From: Myotis daubentonii
Lineage: Eukaryota > Chordata > Mammalia > Chiroptera > Vespertilionidae
Direction of reading: 5' to 3'
NCBI RefSeq assembly: GCF_963259705.1
Contig: NC_081849.1
Span: forward strand, 58,624,093 to 58,688,092
Length of the DNA stretch: 64,000 bases
Shown here: in pieces, positions 43,895 to 55,310 of the stretch
How the letters are laid out: each line of letters begins with the position of its first letter
Position numbering within the stretch: the first letter of the stretch is position 1
Translations under genes and position numbers: made by a program
Notes under the pieces: generated by a model
What the model was told of the DNA's origin: nothing
Seen by the model: only the letters and a program-made list of their open reading frames with translations
The model's database searches: none

Positions 43895-45836
43895 CACGTA
43901 TGTTTTTATTTGAATCGCCAATGTCATCTCAGAAGTTTGAACTTCCTCAAACAAACTGCGTAAGTTTCAAGGATCAGGAATGCCACACTGCTTTAGATAA
44001 ACCTTCTGGTTTTAAGGACTCATCCTGAGGATGTCTATAGTGGAAGGCCTTCCTTCCATGACTCATTGAAAGAATCATCCCGTCCTCCCTGTGAGCTGTC
44101 CTTCCCACCTCCAGATATTCATGCCCAATCTCCAGGGGGGAGATAGGAGCAATTACACTGGAGACCTCACGGCATTGTTCCTTTACAAGGCTTGGTTCTT
44201 AGGTAAGGATAACAGTCAAAGAACACGACCACTATTTGCACATGGGGTAGTGGGGCGGTCCAGGAAATTGTGATGTGAATCCCTGAACCTCATAGATTTC
44301 TAAAGTTACAATAGAAAAATCCGGTTGTGATAGACGCAAATGCAATGTCAGTGTTCTCTTCAATGTATAAATAATTAGGAATGGAAGGACTTTAAAAAAA
44401 ACACCTGTAAGATTTTCTTTTTAATTTTGAGATGTAAACATTGGTTTTCTTTTTCCCAGCTGTTTTCACGCAACTATTATTTGCTTGTGTACAGTAGAAA
44501 CCACCAAATAATGGTCAAAAAGGTAAATTAATTATCATTAAGTTATATACCTTCAGGTCATTTTAAGAAATGACTAACTTCCTCTTAGCCCACATTTGAT
44601 GGCACATTCCCCGTGGTCATTAAGTTAAAAAACAAACATAACCATTCTAGGATCTTATCAAAATACTGGATTTATAAGCATTGATTTTGGTGTAGCAATC
44701 TGAAACAAATTTTAAGGTCCACTCACTGTGCCTTATATTTACTTTGGTTCTGAAATTTTTCCTATATACTCAACCCAGTTTATATGTGGAAAAGTGTAGA
44801 CAAAAGCAGTCAGAAATAACTTGAGAATTGTCTGAACAGACCTCACAGTCCAATGTTTAAAAAAATTAAACTTGAGTGAGCCTAACAGTTACATTTTCTT
44901 TTCCCATCCTTTCTTTTCTCTTTTCTTCCCTCATCTCCCTCCTCGTTTCTTCATTTATCTCAATAAATTTTGATTGCATGTTAATTGTGTGTTGGGCATT
45001 TTCTTAGGTTCTGCCTATACAATGGTGAGAACACAAGCACAGTGTCTACCTTTGTGGAATAGAGCCAGAGGAAAAGACAGGTAAAACAACATTTAAAAGA
45101 AAAGCAAATGCATCATTACAGGTTGAAATCATTTCTTATCAGGAAAATGAACAGAAAGAGTAACTAACTCTTGGAGTCAGCTTTAGGCTAGGTAGGTGGT
45201 CAGGAAAGATGTTTTTGAGGAGGTGACTTTAGGTGGCCCCCGACACATAAAGAATTGGGGGAAGAGCCTTCTAGGCAGAATGCAAGAGGTCTTGAGTCAG
45301 AAAGAGCTTGGCTTATTCTAGGAACTGAGCAGGTGTGGAGCTGTCTCACTGTGGATGAGGAAATGGGGTGAGCTGCTGCTGGAGGGGTGATGGGCCAGGT
45401 CAGAAAGGTCTTCCGGAGGTGCTGGCATTTGTTTCTAGGTGCAGAGGTGGCTTTAAAGAGCGAAAGAAAAACAGTAACATCACCTCTGATTTAGCTTTTG
45501 AAAGGGTCTCTCTAGCTGCTGTGTGGAGAAAGGATTGGAGAGGTGGGCAGGCGAATATGGGGGAGGTAGTGGGCAATTGCAGTAATATAGTCAAAATGAT
45601 TTTGTAATTGACTTTCCCCTGAATGCTGGGTGTAGAGTAAAATGTTTCTTTGAAAGTATAAATACTTTTCAGACTGTTAGATGTGTCTACCTTGAGAGAG
45701 TAGTTAGCAATTAGTGAGATATTAAAAAGTACTTTTGGAAACACTAATATCTTGTATTTCTAGTTTTATGAAAATTGACATTGTTTTTAAAAAAACAAGG
45801 CAAACCAAACATTTTCAGACAAGCGTTTCACTTTCT
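43895..45836. other. Unique sequence, no gene supported
   Basis: Includes a possible diverged repeat at 44960-45330 ('gttctgcctatacaatggtg', 'gaggtgactttaggtggccc'), not assigned. Frames at 45368-45744 overlap on both strands. Confidence 0.4.
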
Positions 45837-45851
45837 GAAGGCTGGGATTCT

Positions 45852-45916
45852 CCTTCCTTCCTTCCTTCCTTCCTTCCTTCCTTCCTTCCTTCCTTCCTTC
45901 CTTCCTTCCTTAAGAC

Positions 45917-45970
<54 letters not shown>
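45852..45970. repeat. (TTCC)n and (CT)n microsatellites
   Basis: About 15 TTCC units to 45910, then 'taagacatgt', then about 25 CT units to 45970. Together they occupy the place of the oligo-T expected at an antisense L1 3' end. Confidence 0.95.
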
Positions 45971-45974
<4 letters not shown>

Positions 45975-46142
45975 CTTTATTGTTAAAAGTATTACATAAG
46001 TCTCCTTTCCCCCCATTTACCTCTCCCCAGCCGTCCCCACCCCCCAGCACATGCACTCCCCCCACCCGTCTCTGTCCATTGGTTATGTTCATATGAGTGC
46101 ATAAAAGTCCTTTGGTTGATCTCTTACCCCCTCACCCCCCAA
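45971..46142 (-). mobile_element. Truncated bat L1 3' UTR (antisense)
   Basis: 'tattgttaaaagtattacat' followed by C-rich 3' UTR ('ccccagccgtccccaccccc', 'cattggttatgttcatatga', 'aagtcctttggttgatctct') matches the terminus type at 23650. Flanking GAAGGCTGGGATT (45837-45849) and GAAAGCTGGGATT (46143-46155) are a 12/13 target duplication enclosing L1 plus microsatellite. Confidence 0.85.
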
Positions 46143-46155
46143 GAAAGCTGGGATT

Positions 46156-46710
46156 TTAAACATTGCCAATGAAATATGAGAGTAGATGAGAACACTAAGA
46201 ACTTGATAAGTATGTTTGCATATCCCTTAACATTATTTTGTTAGGAACTTCTCTTTTAAGCAAATACAGTATTAAACTGAGACTAAAAATGTCCCAAAAA
46301 ATCTTATGAAATAATATTTAAATCTCCAGGAAGATTTTATATGTGTGTGTGTGTGTGTGTGTGTGTATTTACATTCATGAATGCCTAAAATATTTTTCAG
46401 TCACATGTTAAAATAATAGGAACTTATAAATTTGTGAATACTGTTTAGCCATTGTATAAGTGTACGTTGTTGGTGTGGTGTGAGCAGAAATGCTATGGAA
46501 AACAACACTTGGGATATTTTATACCTGCCCCATAAGATTCCATTCTGCTGGGGTAGTTAATGTGACATGGAATGCTAAAAATCGCAGTGTCACAGCTCTC
46601 CACCGAAGCTTCTCTGAGGGACCAGATGCCAGCCAGACCCCACAGCAGCGTCGCCCCCTTCCCACCCCATTCAGACGTAGGAAGGCAGTGCTGAAAGGGT
46701 TAATGGTCTC
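46156..46710. other. Unique sequence with (GT)n
   Basis: (GT)n at 46339-46366. 46600-46680 is GC-richer but both strands are open, so no coding claim is made. Confidence 0.45.
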
Positions 46711-46714
46711 AGGT

Positions 46715-46850
46715 TCTTGAGGTGGACTGCTCTGGAGCTTACTCACTTTGTGACCTTGAGTATGTTAACTAACCTGCCTGTGTCTCAGTTTGCTTCTCTA
46801 TTAATGGGAATAATAAGTTTACCCCTTGTCACATAGTTCTTGAAGTGACT
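46715..46850 (-). repeat. MIR relic (antisense)
   Basis: 'cttactcactttgtgacctt', 'gcctgtgtctcagtttgctt' and 'ttgtcacatagttcttgaag' follow antisense MIR. Confidence 0.75.
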
Positions 46851-47155
46851 AGAAGAGTTGTTGTATCAAAAGACCAGTACCTGCCACTTATGAAGCAACA
46901 CATGTTTGTATCCCCAAGAGCACCAGTTAGTCACTCAGCGCTGTTTGTTAAGCTGAACACATCGGGGGCTTCAGGGTATTTCTTAGGGAACATAGGATTT
47001 GCTGTTTCAGGCACCATCTCTGGGCATGCCATTCATTCTCTGGGCACCTTTATTCCTTTGTCAGATACTGCAAGAGATATGAATAGCATTGCTCTGTTAG
47101 AGGCTACTAGAATAAAAGTGAACCTCTGCCTGGTCATGCTGAGGTTTCGACCCAG
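46851..47155. other. Unique sequence
   Basis: No element recognised. The long plus frame 46845-47312 runs into the SINE and is not a gene. Confidence 0.4.
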
Positions 47156-47168
47156 CCCAGAGGATTTT

Positions 47169-47381
47169 TTTCCATATATTTTTATTGATTCAGCGAGGAA
47201 GGGAGAGGGAGAGAGAGATAGAAACATCAATGATGAGAGAGAATCATTGATTGGCTGCCTCCTGCCTGCCCCCTACTGGGGATCAAGCCCGCAACCAGGC
47301 ATATGCCCTTGACCAGAATCAAACCCGGGACCCTTAGGTCCGCAGGCCAACGCTTTATTCACTAAGCCAAACCAGCTAGGG
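47169..47381 (-). mobile_element. Ves SINE
   Basis: Minus-strand head 'gccctagctggtttggctta', 'gggcatatgcctggttgcgg' and a CT-rich body. Flanks CCCAGAGGATTTT (47156-47168) and CCCAAAGGACTTT (47382-47394) match at 11 of 13. Confidence 0.92.
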
Positions 47382-47399
47382 CCCAAAGGACTTTTGTAG

Positions 47400-47668
47400 A
47401 TTGTTTGCCCTACATAGTAGTTTTAGAACACTTTGGATTAGTTGTCATACTCTTTGCAAAGTTAAAGCTCTGTAAACATGGACACACTCCCATGTGGAAA
47501 CATGGCAACCATTGACTATGTACTAATGGTGACTACGTCTAGAACCTCGTTGTGCACTTGGGGTGAGCTCTCCAGCCCCCTAAAATAATGGGCTATTTAT
47601 GAGCACAGAGTACCATGGAGTACATTTTACCTTCAGTTGTCCCCTCTTTAAATCATTTAGTAGTTAAG
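47400..47668. other. Unique spacer
   Basis: Nothing recognised. Confidence 0.4.
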
Positions 47669-47679
47669 AACAAAGGCTC

Positions 47680-47881
47680 ACCCAGGCTTGGTGGCTCAGT
47701 GACTGAGCATTGACTTATGAACCAGGAGGCTATGGTTTGATTTCTGGTCAGGGCACATGCCCTGGTTGTGGGCTTGATCCCCAGTGGGGGTGTGTGCAGG
47801 AGGCAGCCCATCAATAATTCTCTCTCATCATTGATGTTTCTATCTCTCTCTCCATTTCTGTAATCAAAAATATATTTAAAA
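47680..47881 (+). mobile_element. Ves SINE
   Basis: 'cccaggcttggtggctcagt' head, 'ggtcagggcacatgccctgg' and 'aataattctctctcatcatt'. Flanks AACAAAGGCTC (47669-47679) and AACAAAGGTTC (47882-47892). Confidence 0.92.
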
Positions 47882-47892
47882 AACAAAGGTTC

Positions 47893-48065
47893 TAGAATAG
47901 AGAGAGCTAAGTTTGGTTCCCAACTTTACCACTTACTCGCTATAACTTTAGTCATATATTCTCACTGATCCTCCTGAACTAGAGAAAGATGTTATAAGAA
48001 TGAGAAGATTAAATGAAATAGCGTATGTGAATGGCCCGTCACATGGTCGGCATTGAAGAAATTAA
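47893..48065 (-). repeat. MIR relic (antisense)
   Basis: 'caactttaccacttactcgc', 'gaatgagaagattaaatgaa' and 'cccgtcacatggtcggcatt' fit antisense MIR. Confidence 0.65.
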
Positions 48066-48069
48066 GTAC

Positions 48070-49515
48070 TTTTCCTATAGCCAGTATTTAAGATCAAGTA
48101 ATTTGCCCCAGAACACCAGCTAATAAATACCAAGGATAATTTATCATCCTTAAATTGGGGTGGGAGGGGGAGAGGGAAGAAGAGATATTTGCTCTTGTCC
48201 CTAAACAACTATTTTACTTGTCTTCTTCCTTTCACTTTCATTTCCTCAATTTTCATTCCCATTTTCTAAAACTTTAGAAAGAAATTTTCCATCACACAAT
48301 AGAGAGAATAGTACAATGATTCTTTAGTACCTGCTTTCTATCTCCAGTGATCTACCAAGGTAACTGATAATTTTCTAACCAAACCCAAGAGCATTTTTCA
48401 ATTTTCTTTTCCAATAGAGGCTACTGCTGACCAACCCTTCCTCCTCCCACGGAAGCATCACTATACTATGCTGTCACCTTCTTCCATCTTCCAAATCTTC
48501 CATCAACTCCTTGATTCTTGATCCTCACTCTTATCTTTGTAAACTGTCTTAAGAAAGTTTTTTCTCCTTTCTTGGACTCAACTATACTAGTAATTCCAAT
48601 TTAGATGGGGACTAGTCTAATATCCAGTCCTGACCCCATACCCTAAACATATACTTTCAATTACTTTTAAACATTTAGGAACAAAGTCATCACATCTCTC
48701 GCCAAGTGGACTTCCTTTGTAACATAATTTTCCTGATATTATACGAGTGACAATTTGAAGTTCTTTCTATTTTTATATTCTGTCAGTCATTCAGTCCCAG
48801 TCTTTATAGTTTTTAGCATCTTCTCTTTATTTATTTCCCTGCTCCAGACACATCTATGAACCTCATGACTAGTCTAATATATATTGACCTCCTGATTGTT
48901 ATCCTTACCGTAATCTTTCCCTCTACACTTTCATATCTTTGGCCAAAAGTCTTCAAAAGATCCCCATTTGCTGTGGAAAAAGGAAAATTTCAGAGTCACC
49001 ATTTCTCCCTCTGTGCCTCTTTCTCCAGTGCCCTTGCTCTCACTATCACTTTAATAAATTCTGCACTTTTCCCAAGACCCACTTTCAAGAAGGATCTTAT
49101 GATTTCATGTTCTTCCTTCAAAGAATAACTTTTCCTTTACTTTAGTTGGTATAGCACTCTCGGTCCCCCACATTTCAAAGTTATTGCACCATGCATTACT
49201 GACAATTCTTATTCGTCTTGCTTTACCAGTAAAAACATATGGTGTCCAAGGACTGGGATGACTTTTTTTCCTACCCATTTGTTCACAGTGTCTAGAGCAT
49301 CTTTTTTGTGTGTTCACAATTCTTGATTGACTGACTCATACCTAAAATATGGTGGGAGAATTATCCTACTTTGGTATCAGTTTTGTAACATGTTACAGCT
49401 ACTAGCAATTTTTCAGTTCATTAGGTTCATTCCAAATACCTGGCCCTAGGAGAAGAATTATGTTTCTCCTCTGCTGAGAAAGTGTTAGCCAAGTTTTGTT
49501 TTATCCCCCCTAGCT
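48070..49515. other. Pyrimidine-rich unassigned sequence
   Basis: 48220-49080 is strongly C/T-rich with repeated 'ttctcc' and 'cttcc' words. It contains a doubled 'actagtctaatat' at 48610-48622 and 48868-48880. It may be an old L1 or LTR relic. Open frames at 48856-49145 overlap in two registers, so no gene is called. Confidence 0.4.
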
Positions 49516-49518
49516 GTT

Positions 49519-49571
49519 TTTTGTTTGTTTGTTTGTTTTTTGTTTTGGGGTTTTTTTGGGGTTTTTTTGGT
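49519..49571 (+). repeat. (GTTT)n and T7GGGG array
   Basis: GTTT units followed by TTTTGGGG, TTTTTTTGGGG and TTTTTTTGG. A short T/G array, possibly able to form a two- or three-tetrad quadruplex across strands. Confidence 0.7.
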
Positions 49572-50794
49572 CTCTGTTAACTGGTAAGAGTTAACAATAA
49601 TGTATTTTAAAGACTAGACTGAAGTTTCTAAGAACTGAAAAGATTTATTATTCTTTTCTCTGGTCAAGAATAGCAAGGAGTGAAACTAGGTTTTCTTCTA
49701 AAATGTTAAATTACCTAAATTATAGGTATTCATTGAAAATCTCAAACAATACACAGGTAAGTGAAAATAGATGGTGACTGATCTCCTTTACTCCACCCAC
49801 ACCTTGAAGTTATTCAGACCAGTGCTCTCTATCCCTTTAAAATATCTAGTCTGTTGAGTGTTGATTTCTTGTTTGGGTAGTTAACCGCTTCCCTCCTCTG
49901 GCCCCCAGGAAGAACTTAAAGCTTTAAATTAATGTTTGGTTTAAACATTCTCATTCTGTATATTTGGTAAATAATTACATTCAGTTATATTACATCAGGA
50001 AAACCAAAATGAAAGTTTAATTTCTCTTATTTTGGAAATACTTTAACTGACTCAGTGGGCATAAAATTTTACCGAGGGTTAGATTTCTGTTGAATATATA
50101 GTTAACACTACTTCTGTTTAAGGAGAAGACCTTAACTTTAATTCATAGAGCAATACTGTTGCAAATGTATAATTTTCCAAATTGTCCATGAAACGCTATA
50201 ATGTATTATTTCCATTATTGCAGAGAGAGAAAGAAAAACATTTTGGCAGAAAGCCCTATTACTGATACACTTGGGAGACCCATTGTCAGTGCATGATATG
50301 CTCTTTTCCTCCAACTCCTCCTTTTTTCTAACTTGCTCTCTTTGCCAGCTCCCCACCCTTCTGGACTTTCTTGGTTCAAGGACAAGTGCTGATTCAGCAT
50401 GGGCCACCGTCTTGAGCTCACTTAGTACTTTTGTTGCTCCTGGGAGTCGCTTTGGGGGGTAATAAATGGAGCACGAGCAGATTTCTCAGTCCTCTTAGGA
50501 GTCATAGCACTCCTCACTGATTATGAATTGTTTCTGGGAGAACAGAATGAGCTGTTAGGCTGCAAATGATCTAAACTTTCGTATTTGGTCATGTGGACGT
50601 CCAGCATTCGTTAGCTTCCACTCTTCATTTCCAAATTTCCTACAGAATTGCAAAAATTAAAGGTTTTTAATGGCACAGAATAGAAATCTGTGGTGCTTAT
50701 GTGTTTCTATCCTAGTTTTCCCTATATCTCTGTGTTAGAGGAAAGTGATATGTGTTTATATTATGTTTGTAAAAGAACCTTGGTTTTTAATAAA
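49572..50794. other. Unique sequence
   Basis: No recognised repeat or exon. Frames near 50138-50462 overlap on both strands. Confidence 0.4.
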
Positions 50795-50806
50795 AATATG
50801 AATCTT

Positions 50807-51012
50807 GCCCAGCTGGCATGGCTCAGCGGTTGAGCATCAATCTATGAACCAGGAGGTCATGGTTCGATTCCTGGTCAGAGCATATGCCTGGGTTGTGGGC
50901 CTGACTTTCAGTGTGGGGTGTGCAGGAGGCAGCCGACCAGTGATTCTTTCTCATTTTCTCTCTCTCTCTCTCCCTTCTTCTCTGAAATCAATAAAAAAAA
51001 AATATTTAAAAG
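50807..51012 (+). mobile_element. Ves SINE
   Basis: Head 'gcccagctggcatggctcag', perfect B box GGTTCGATTCC and the 'gaaccaggaggtcat' linker of the second Ves subtype. Flanks AATATGAATCTT (50795-50806) and AATGTGAATCTT (51013-51024). Confidence 0.93.
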
Positions 51013-51024
51013 AATGTGAATCTT

Positions 51025-51301
51025 AGTAACTTGGAAACACAGTATGCCCAGTCATTAAAATCTTGATAAAGATTCAAACATTGTGGAACTTAGAAATTTA
51101 TGATTCACAAAGGTATGAAATAATCTATATCTGTACCATTTATATCTATACCTAGATATAAATAGCTTAGAATTATCATGAGTGCAAGTATTAAGTTTAA
51201 AACCAGTGATTTGCTTCAGAAAGTGAGCAAGAAATGATCTAGGAATACTGAAATTTTTATGTTCACAACCTTTATTCATATCATATACCAACTTATCATG
51301 C
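51025..51301. other. Unique spacer
   Basis: Nothing recognised. Confidence 0.4.
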
Positions 51302-51312
51302 TGGTGATTTTA

Positions 51313-51490
51313 TTTTTTTAAATATGTTTTTATCAACTTTAGACAGAGAGGAATGGAGAGGGAGAGAGAGAGAGAAATATCAGTGAGCTGCCTCCTGCAT
51401 GTCATCCACTGGGAATTGAGCCCACAATTCGGGCATATACCCTGACGTGAAATTGAACCCGCAACCGTTTGGTGCAAAGGATGATGCTCA
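51313..51490 (-). mobile_element. 5'-truncated Ves SINE
   Basis: Tail 'aaaaacatatttaaaaaaat' complement, CT-rich part and B-box region are present, but it stops at 'gatgatgctca', so the head with the A box is missing. Flanks TGGTGATTTTA (51302-51312) and TGTTGATTTTA (51494-51504). Confidence 0.88.
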
Positions 51491-51504
51491 TAATGTTGAT
51501 TTTA

Positions 51505-52581
51505 AATTTCATATGCTAGCTCTCCAGTAAGTGTGTCTCTTACCAAGAATTTTTCTTGAGTCTCTTATTTTTAAGGTAGAGCAGTCTGGATAATGATAGC
51601 TCTGGCTAATGTTTTTAAGGGTACAAAAATATACGTTGTTGTTTAGTTTATATCTTTCTTCTAGTAAAAATCTATGCCTGACAAGTACCAAAAAAGTTCA
51701 GTTTATGGGGGGAAAATTTATCCTAAACTAATTCAAGTTTCTAAAGGTGCTGGTTTTAGACCTTTATCTATAAAGCTTATTAAAATTGGTTAGCTCACTA
51801 ACAAGCATTTTTGCATTTTGGATTGATTAAAGAATGTTTATGTCAAGAAAAGCACATTATAAAAGTAATTACAGCCATTAATTATACTAATTCTATTTAT
51901 CTCTTTTAAGGAAAAATAGAGTTTAATAAGGTGGTTTTTCATAGAGCCTTTAATCCATGACTTTTATTTTAGCCACAGTGGATTTTCATACAATTTCCTT
52001 CTTTACTTTTTCTTAATGTCAAATGAGGTATCTATCTTTTGTTAACTTCCTGGTGTCTGATCTCAGATACTTCTAAAGCTAATTGTGAGGATTAATGGGC
52101 AAGACTTCTGTCTAGTAATTTTGTGTTTTCGAAGAAATAATTAATTCTAGAGAAAGAGCTGGCGCATTTTTGTGTTTAGCAGAATTGGACCTAAATTATC
52201 AACAACAACAACAAAATTTTTTTTGAGTGTCCTCGTTGTTCACTTTCTTAACCAAGAAAGTACCCAATTTTTGTTTTTGTTTTTTAAGGCTTGGTTTTGG
52301 TTCTATGCTGTGTAGATAAATCATTGGAATCTAAGTCTGGCTGGATTTTGAATTTCTGTTACTGATTCACTAAGAACCACCAAGTCACCGCATCTGCTTC
52401 CTATTTGCAAAGGGGAGATATTTTCTGCTTCTAATTTGCCTCTCAGAAGTGCAGTGTTATGTGGATTAATTAGGGAAGGCCAATCGCCCGAGCACGGAGG
52501 AAGGCATAAATATAGGCCAAAGGCCACAGGCCCAGGTGTCTCTTCTGTTTGTAGGCGGTTGATCTCCATTCTGAGAACCTT
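51505..52581. other. AT-rich unique sequence
   Basis: (AAC)n at 52199-52215 and an imperfect T/G run at 52265-52290. No gene signal. Confidence 0.4.
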
Positions 52582-52594
52582 TGCTTTGGCATTT

Positions 52595-52812
52595 AAAAAT
52601 ATATATATTTTATTGATTTTTTACAGAGAGGAAGGGAGAGGGGTAGAGAGTTAGAAACATCGATGAGAGGGAAACATCGATCAGCTGCCTCCTGCACACT
52701 CCCCACTGGGGATGTGTCCACAACCAAGGTACATGCCCTTGGCCGGAATCAAACCTGGGACCCTTCAGTCCACAGGCTGACGCTCTCTCCACTGAGCCAA
52801 ACCGGTTAGGGC
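52595..52812 (-). mobile_element. Ves SINE
   Basis: Minus-strand head 'gccctaaccggtttggctca', 'cagcctgtggactgaagggt' and TGATCGATGTTTCCC. Perfect 13-bp duplication TGCTTTGGCATTT at 52582-52594 and 52813-52825. Confidence 0.94.
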
Positions 52813-52825
52813 TGCTTTGGCATTT

Positions 52826-53105
52826 TTATATAAAGGACATCACATTGTGTCTGTTGATTCAATGGCTTGCATGGTAAGGAGATGAACTGCCCAGAGTTTG
52901 ATACTTTCCCTCCTGGGTAAATGCCCTATCATGAATATTTTTTTAGTCAGAAGTTTAATTCCGAGTGCTTGGGCTGTATCAGATTACCTTGCAATGGCAA
53001 TCCATGCACCATCTTGTGTTTTCTCAGATTTCCTGCCATAGTGCATAATCCCTCTTATGGCAGCCATTTCACCTTGTTTATCGCACCTTTCAGCTGCTTA
53101 CTTTC
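52826..53105. other. Unassigned, possibly old L1
   Basis: Sequence such as 'gaactgcccagagtttgata' and 'cctcctgggtaaatgcccta' faintly recalls an antisense L1M 3' UTR. Not strong enough to call. Confidence 0.3.
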
Positions 53106-53120
53106 AAGATGTGAGGTTGG

Positions 53121-53340
53121 CCGAAACCGGTTTGGCTCAGTGGATAGAGCGTCAGCTTGCGGACTGAAAGGTCCCAGGTTCGATTCCGGTCAAGGGCATG
53201 TACCTGGGTTGCGGGCACATCCCCAGTAGGAGATGTGCAGGAGGCAGCTGATCGATGTTTCTCTCTCATCGATGTTTCTAACTCTCTATCTCTCTCCCTT
53301 CCTCTCTGTGAAAAATCAATAAAATATATTAAAAAAAAAA
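53121..53340 (+). mobile_element. Young full-length Ves SINE
   Basis: 'ccgaaaccggtttggctcag' head, intact A box TGGCTCAGTGG (53133-53143) and B box GGTTCGATTCC (53177-53187), CT-rich 3' part and AATAAAATATATT plus A12 tail. The perfect 15-bp duplication AAGATGTGAGGTTGG lies at 53106-53120 and 53341-53355. The clean duplication, intact promoter and near identity to the copy at 63542 indicate a recent insertion. Confidence 0.95.
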
Positions 53341-53404
53341 AAGATGTGAGGTTGGCATCACTGGCTTACTCATGTCTTCTTGAACAACACTGACAGGAGG
53401 CAGG

Positions 53405-53620
53405 ATTGCCAAGGTGAAGGTCCCAGGCTTTCGAATTAAATCTCGTGGGGCTGAGTCCCTGCTTCAGACTGGCTGTGGGGTGTTGGTGATGGCACCTCTA
53501 TTTACCACCTGTAAAGTGAAAGCTTCTCATGGGTTTTTCTGAGGATTAAGATAACTAAGGTTTGTAGCATAGTTCCTAGAACAGAATAAATGCTCAAAAT
53601 ATATTATCTTTATTAATATT
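53405..53620 (-). repeat. MIR relic (antisense)
   Basis: 'ctgcttcagactggctgtgg', 'ctatttaccacctgtaaagt', 'ttctgaggattaagataact' and 'cagaataaatgctcaaaata' follow antisense MIR. Confidence 0.75.
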
Positions 53621-53790
53621 AGAAATTTAAAAAAAATGTTTAGGGCCAAGAAAGAAGAAGAAGAAGAAAAAAAAAAAAAAACTCCTAAGGAGGCAGCAAA
53701 AGGGCGATCAGGAAATGGAGAGAACTCGCATGGGGTATGTCTTGGGAGTGAAAAAGAAGAATGATCCCAAAATGAAAGAGCTGTGTACAG
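53621..53790. repeat. (GAA)n/poly-A tract and spacer
   Basis: GAAGAAGAAGAAGAAAA-type array at 53650-53680 ending in an A14 run. Confidence 0.7.
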
Positions 53791-53794
53791 CTTT

Positions 53795-53935
53795 GTCACT
53801 CAGAGTGTGGTCCGCGGACTAGGAACATGGGCTTTGCTGGAAGCTTGCTAGAAATTCAGAATCTCAGCCCGGCAAGGCCCAAGGAACCTAAATCTGCATT
53901 TTGACAAGATCCCCAGGGAATTCATTGGAAGAGCA
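53795..53935 (+). repeat. MER5A-like hAT-Charlie relic
   Basis: 'cactcagagtgtggtccgcg', 'agcttgctagaaattcagaa' and 'acaagatccccagggaattc' match MER5A order. Confidence 0.75.
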
Positions 53936-53954
53936 GCAAAGTAAATAAGTAGGA

Positions 53955-54300
53955 TTAAGACTAAAGAAACAAACTCACAGGTACAGAGAACACACTGCTG
54001 GTTGCCAGAGGGGAGGGGGGTTGAGAAGGCAGGGTGAAAAAAGTAAAGGCATAGAGAAGTACAAATTGGTATTTACAAAATAACAAAGGGGATATAAAAT
54101 ATAACATATGGAATATAGTCAATAATATTGTAATGACTATGTGCAGTGCCAGGGGTGGGTACTGGGAACATTTTGTAAAGTATAAGATTGTCTAACCCCA
54201 ATGCTATATCCCTGAAACTAATAGAAAGTAATATTGATTGCGGACTGTAATTTAAAAATAAAAAAATTCTAAAAATCATTGAAAAACTTAAAAAAATATA
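53955..54300 (+). mobile_element. L1M 3' UTR fragment (sense)
   Basis: 'gaaacaaactcacaggtaca', 'ctgctggttgccagagggga', 'ggaatatagtcaataatatt' and 'ccctgaaactaatagaaagt' then an A-rich end follow an L1MA/MB 3' terminus. Confidence 0.82.
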
Positions 54301-55095
54301 GACTAAGTAAACCATTGAATTTGACTGCTAGACCTTTAGTGGGGAAAAAAGGAATGAGTAGGTGGAAAATAAAAGGGAGAAATAATTATTGATCATTATT
54401 TCAAAGACCTTAAAAATTAAGCGGGATTGGAAAAAAAGATGATTCTTTTAAAATGCAGCAGAATTGAGTTTATTTTTATGAGCAAGAATGAGTTGGGCAC
54501 GTATCACGTAGCGGGCAGAAGATTAAAAAGTAATGAGTAAATGAAGATGTGGATGAATAAGAGATTGGACAAGGAGAAAGAACATTGTTTTCTAGGCTGC
54601 AAGGCTATTTGCCAGGAGTAAGTAGGGCAGAGATATGATTGGTGATTGGTTTTGATAGGTTTGGAACCACTGTGGTGAGTGAGATAGGACGAGAGTGGTA
54701 TATAAATTTTTGATTCAGTGCTAACTCTGATTGGCAGTGGCTGCACAGAATATCGTATTAAGGATTCTCAGGCCGACATTGCATGAAAAGCTAACAGCTT
54801 GATGAGCATCCCTGGCTTTGGTAATCAGGAGAAGTAGTACTGTATGCTCCACACATTTGCTCCCTGGTATAGAGGATCCCCTGGCATCACATAAAAATTA
54901 TTGAGTAGAAAGGAATAACATTAACATGAATTTATGGTAACTCATTTTGCAAAATCATTTGATCTTAGCCTAGGAATAGGAAATACAGTCAAAGGAACAA
55001 AGTGATAATGAGTTTATTTTTGAAATGCCTGACTATGAGATCCCCATGGCATGCGTAGGCAAATAAAGCATGAATTTGCACAGTCCTATATTCTA
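54301..55095. other. AT-rich unique sequence
   Basis: No recognised element; frames are short and lack domains. Confidence 0.4.
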
Positions 55096-55099
55096 GAAA

Positions 55100-55310
55100 G
55101 TGTGGTCTAACGGGAAAACCCCATTCTATGGAATTTAAACACTGGATCTACTACTTATTAGCCATGTCATTGGATACATTATAGTCAACCTGTCCCGAGA
55201 ATGAAAAATGCAGTTTCTTCATCTTTAGCGTAGGAATAATAATAGTAATTTCCAAGTAGAGTTCAAGAGAAGTTAAATCTTTGTAACATAATGCCTGATG
55301 CATTATCTCA
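55100..55310 (-). repeat. MIR relic (antisense)
   Basis: 'ggatctactacttattagcc', 'gcagtttcttcatctttagc' and 'aataataatagtaatttcca' follow antisense MIR. Confidence 0.55.

Noticed and set aside
45735..46016. Open frames rich in Leu-Pro-Ser and Arg-Glu
   Set aside because: Products of the (TTCC)n and (CT)n microsatellites, open on both strands.
46845..47312. 155-codon plus-strand open frame, the longest in the window
   Set aside because: Its last third is antisense Ves SINE and the rest has no domain or codon bias.
49519..49571. TTTTGGGG units resembling ciliate telomere repeats
   Set aside because: Only two or three irregular units in a T-rich microsatellite; not an interstitial telomere of the vertebrate TTAGGG type.
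53121..53200. tRNA-like A and B boxes suggesting a tRNA gene
   Set aside because: They form the head of a Ves SINE with CT-rich body, A-tail and target duplication; no cloverleaf with acceptor stem.
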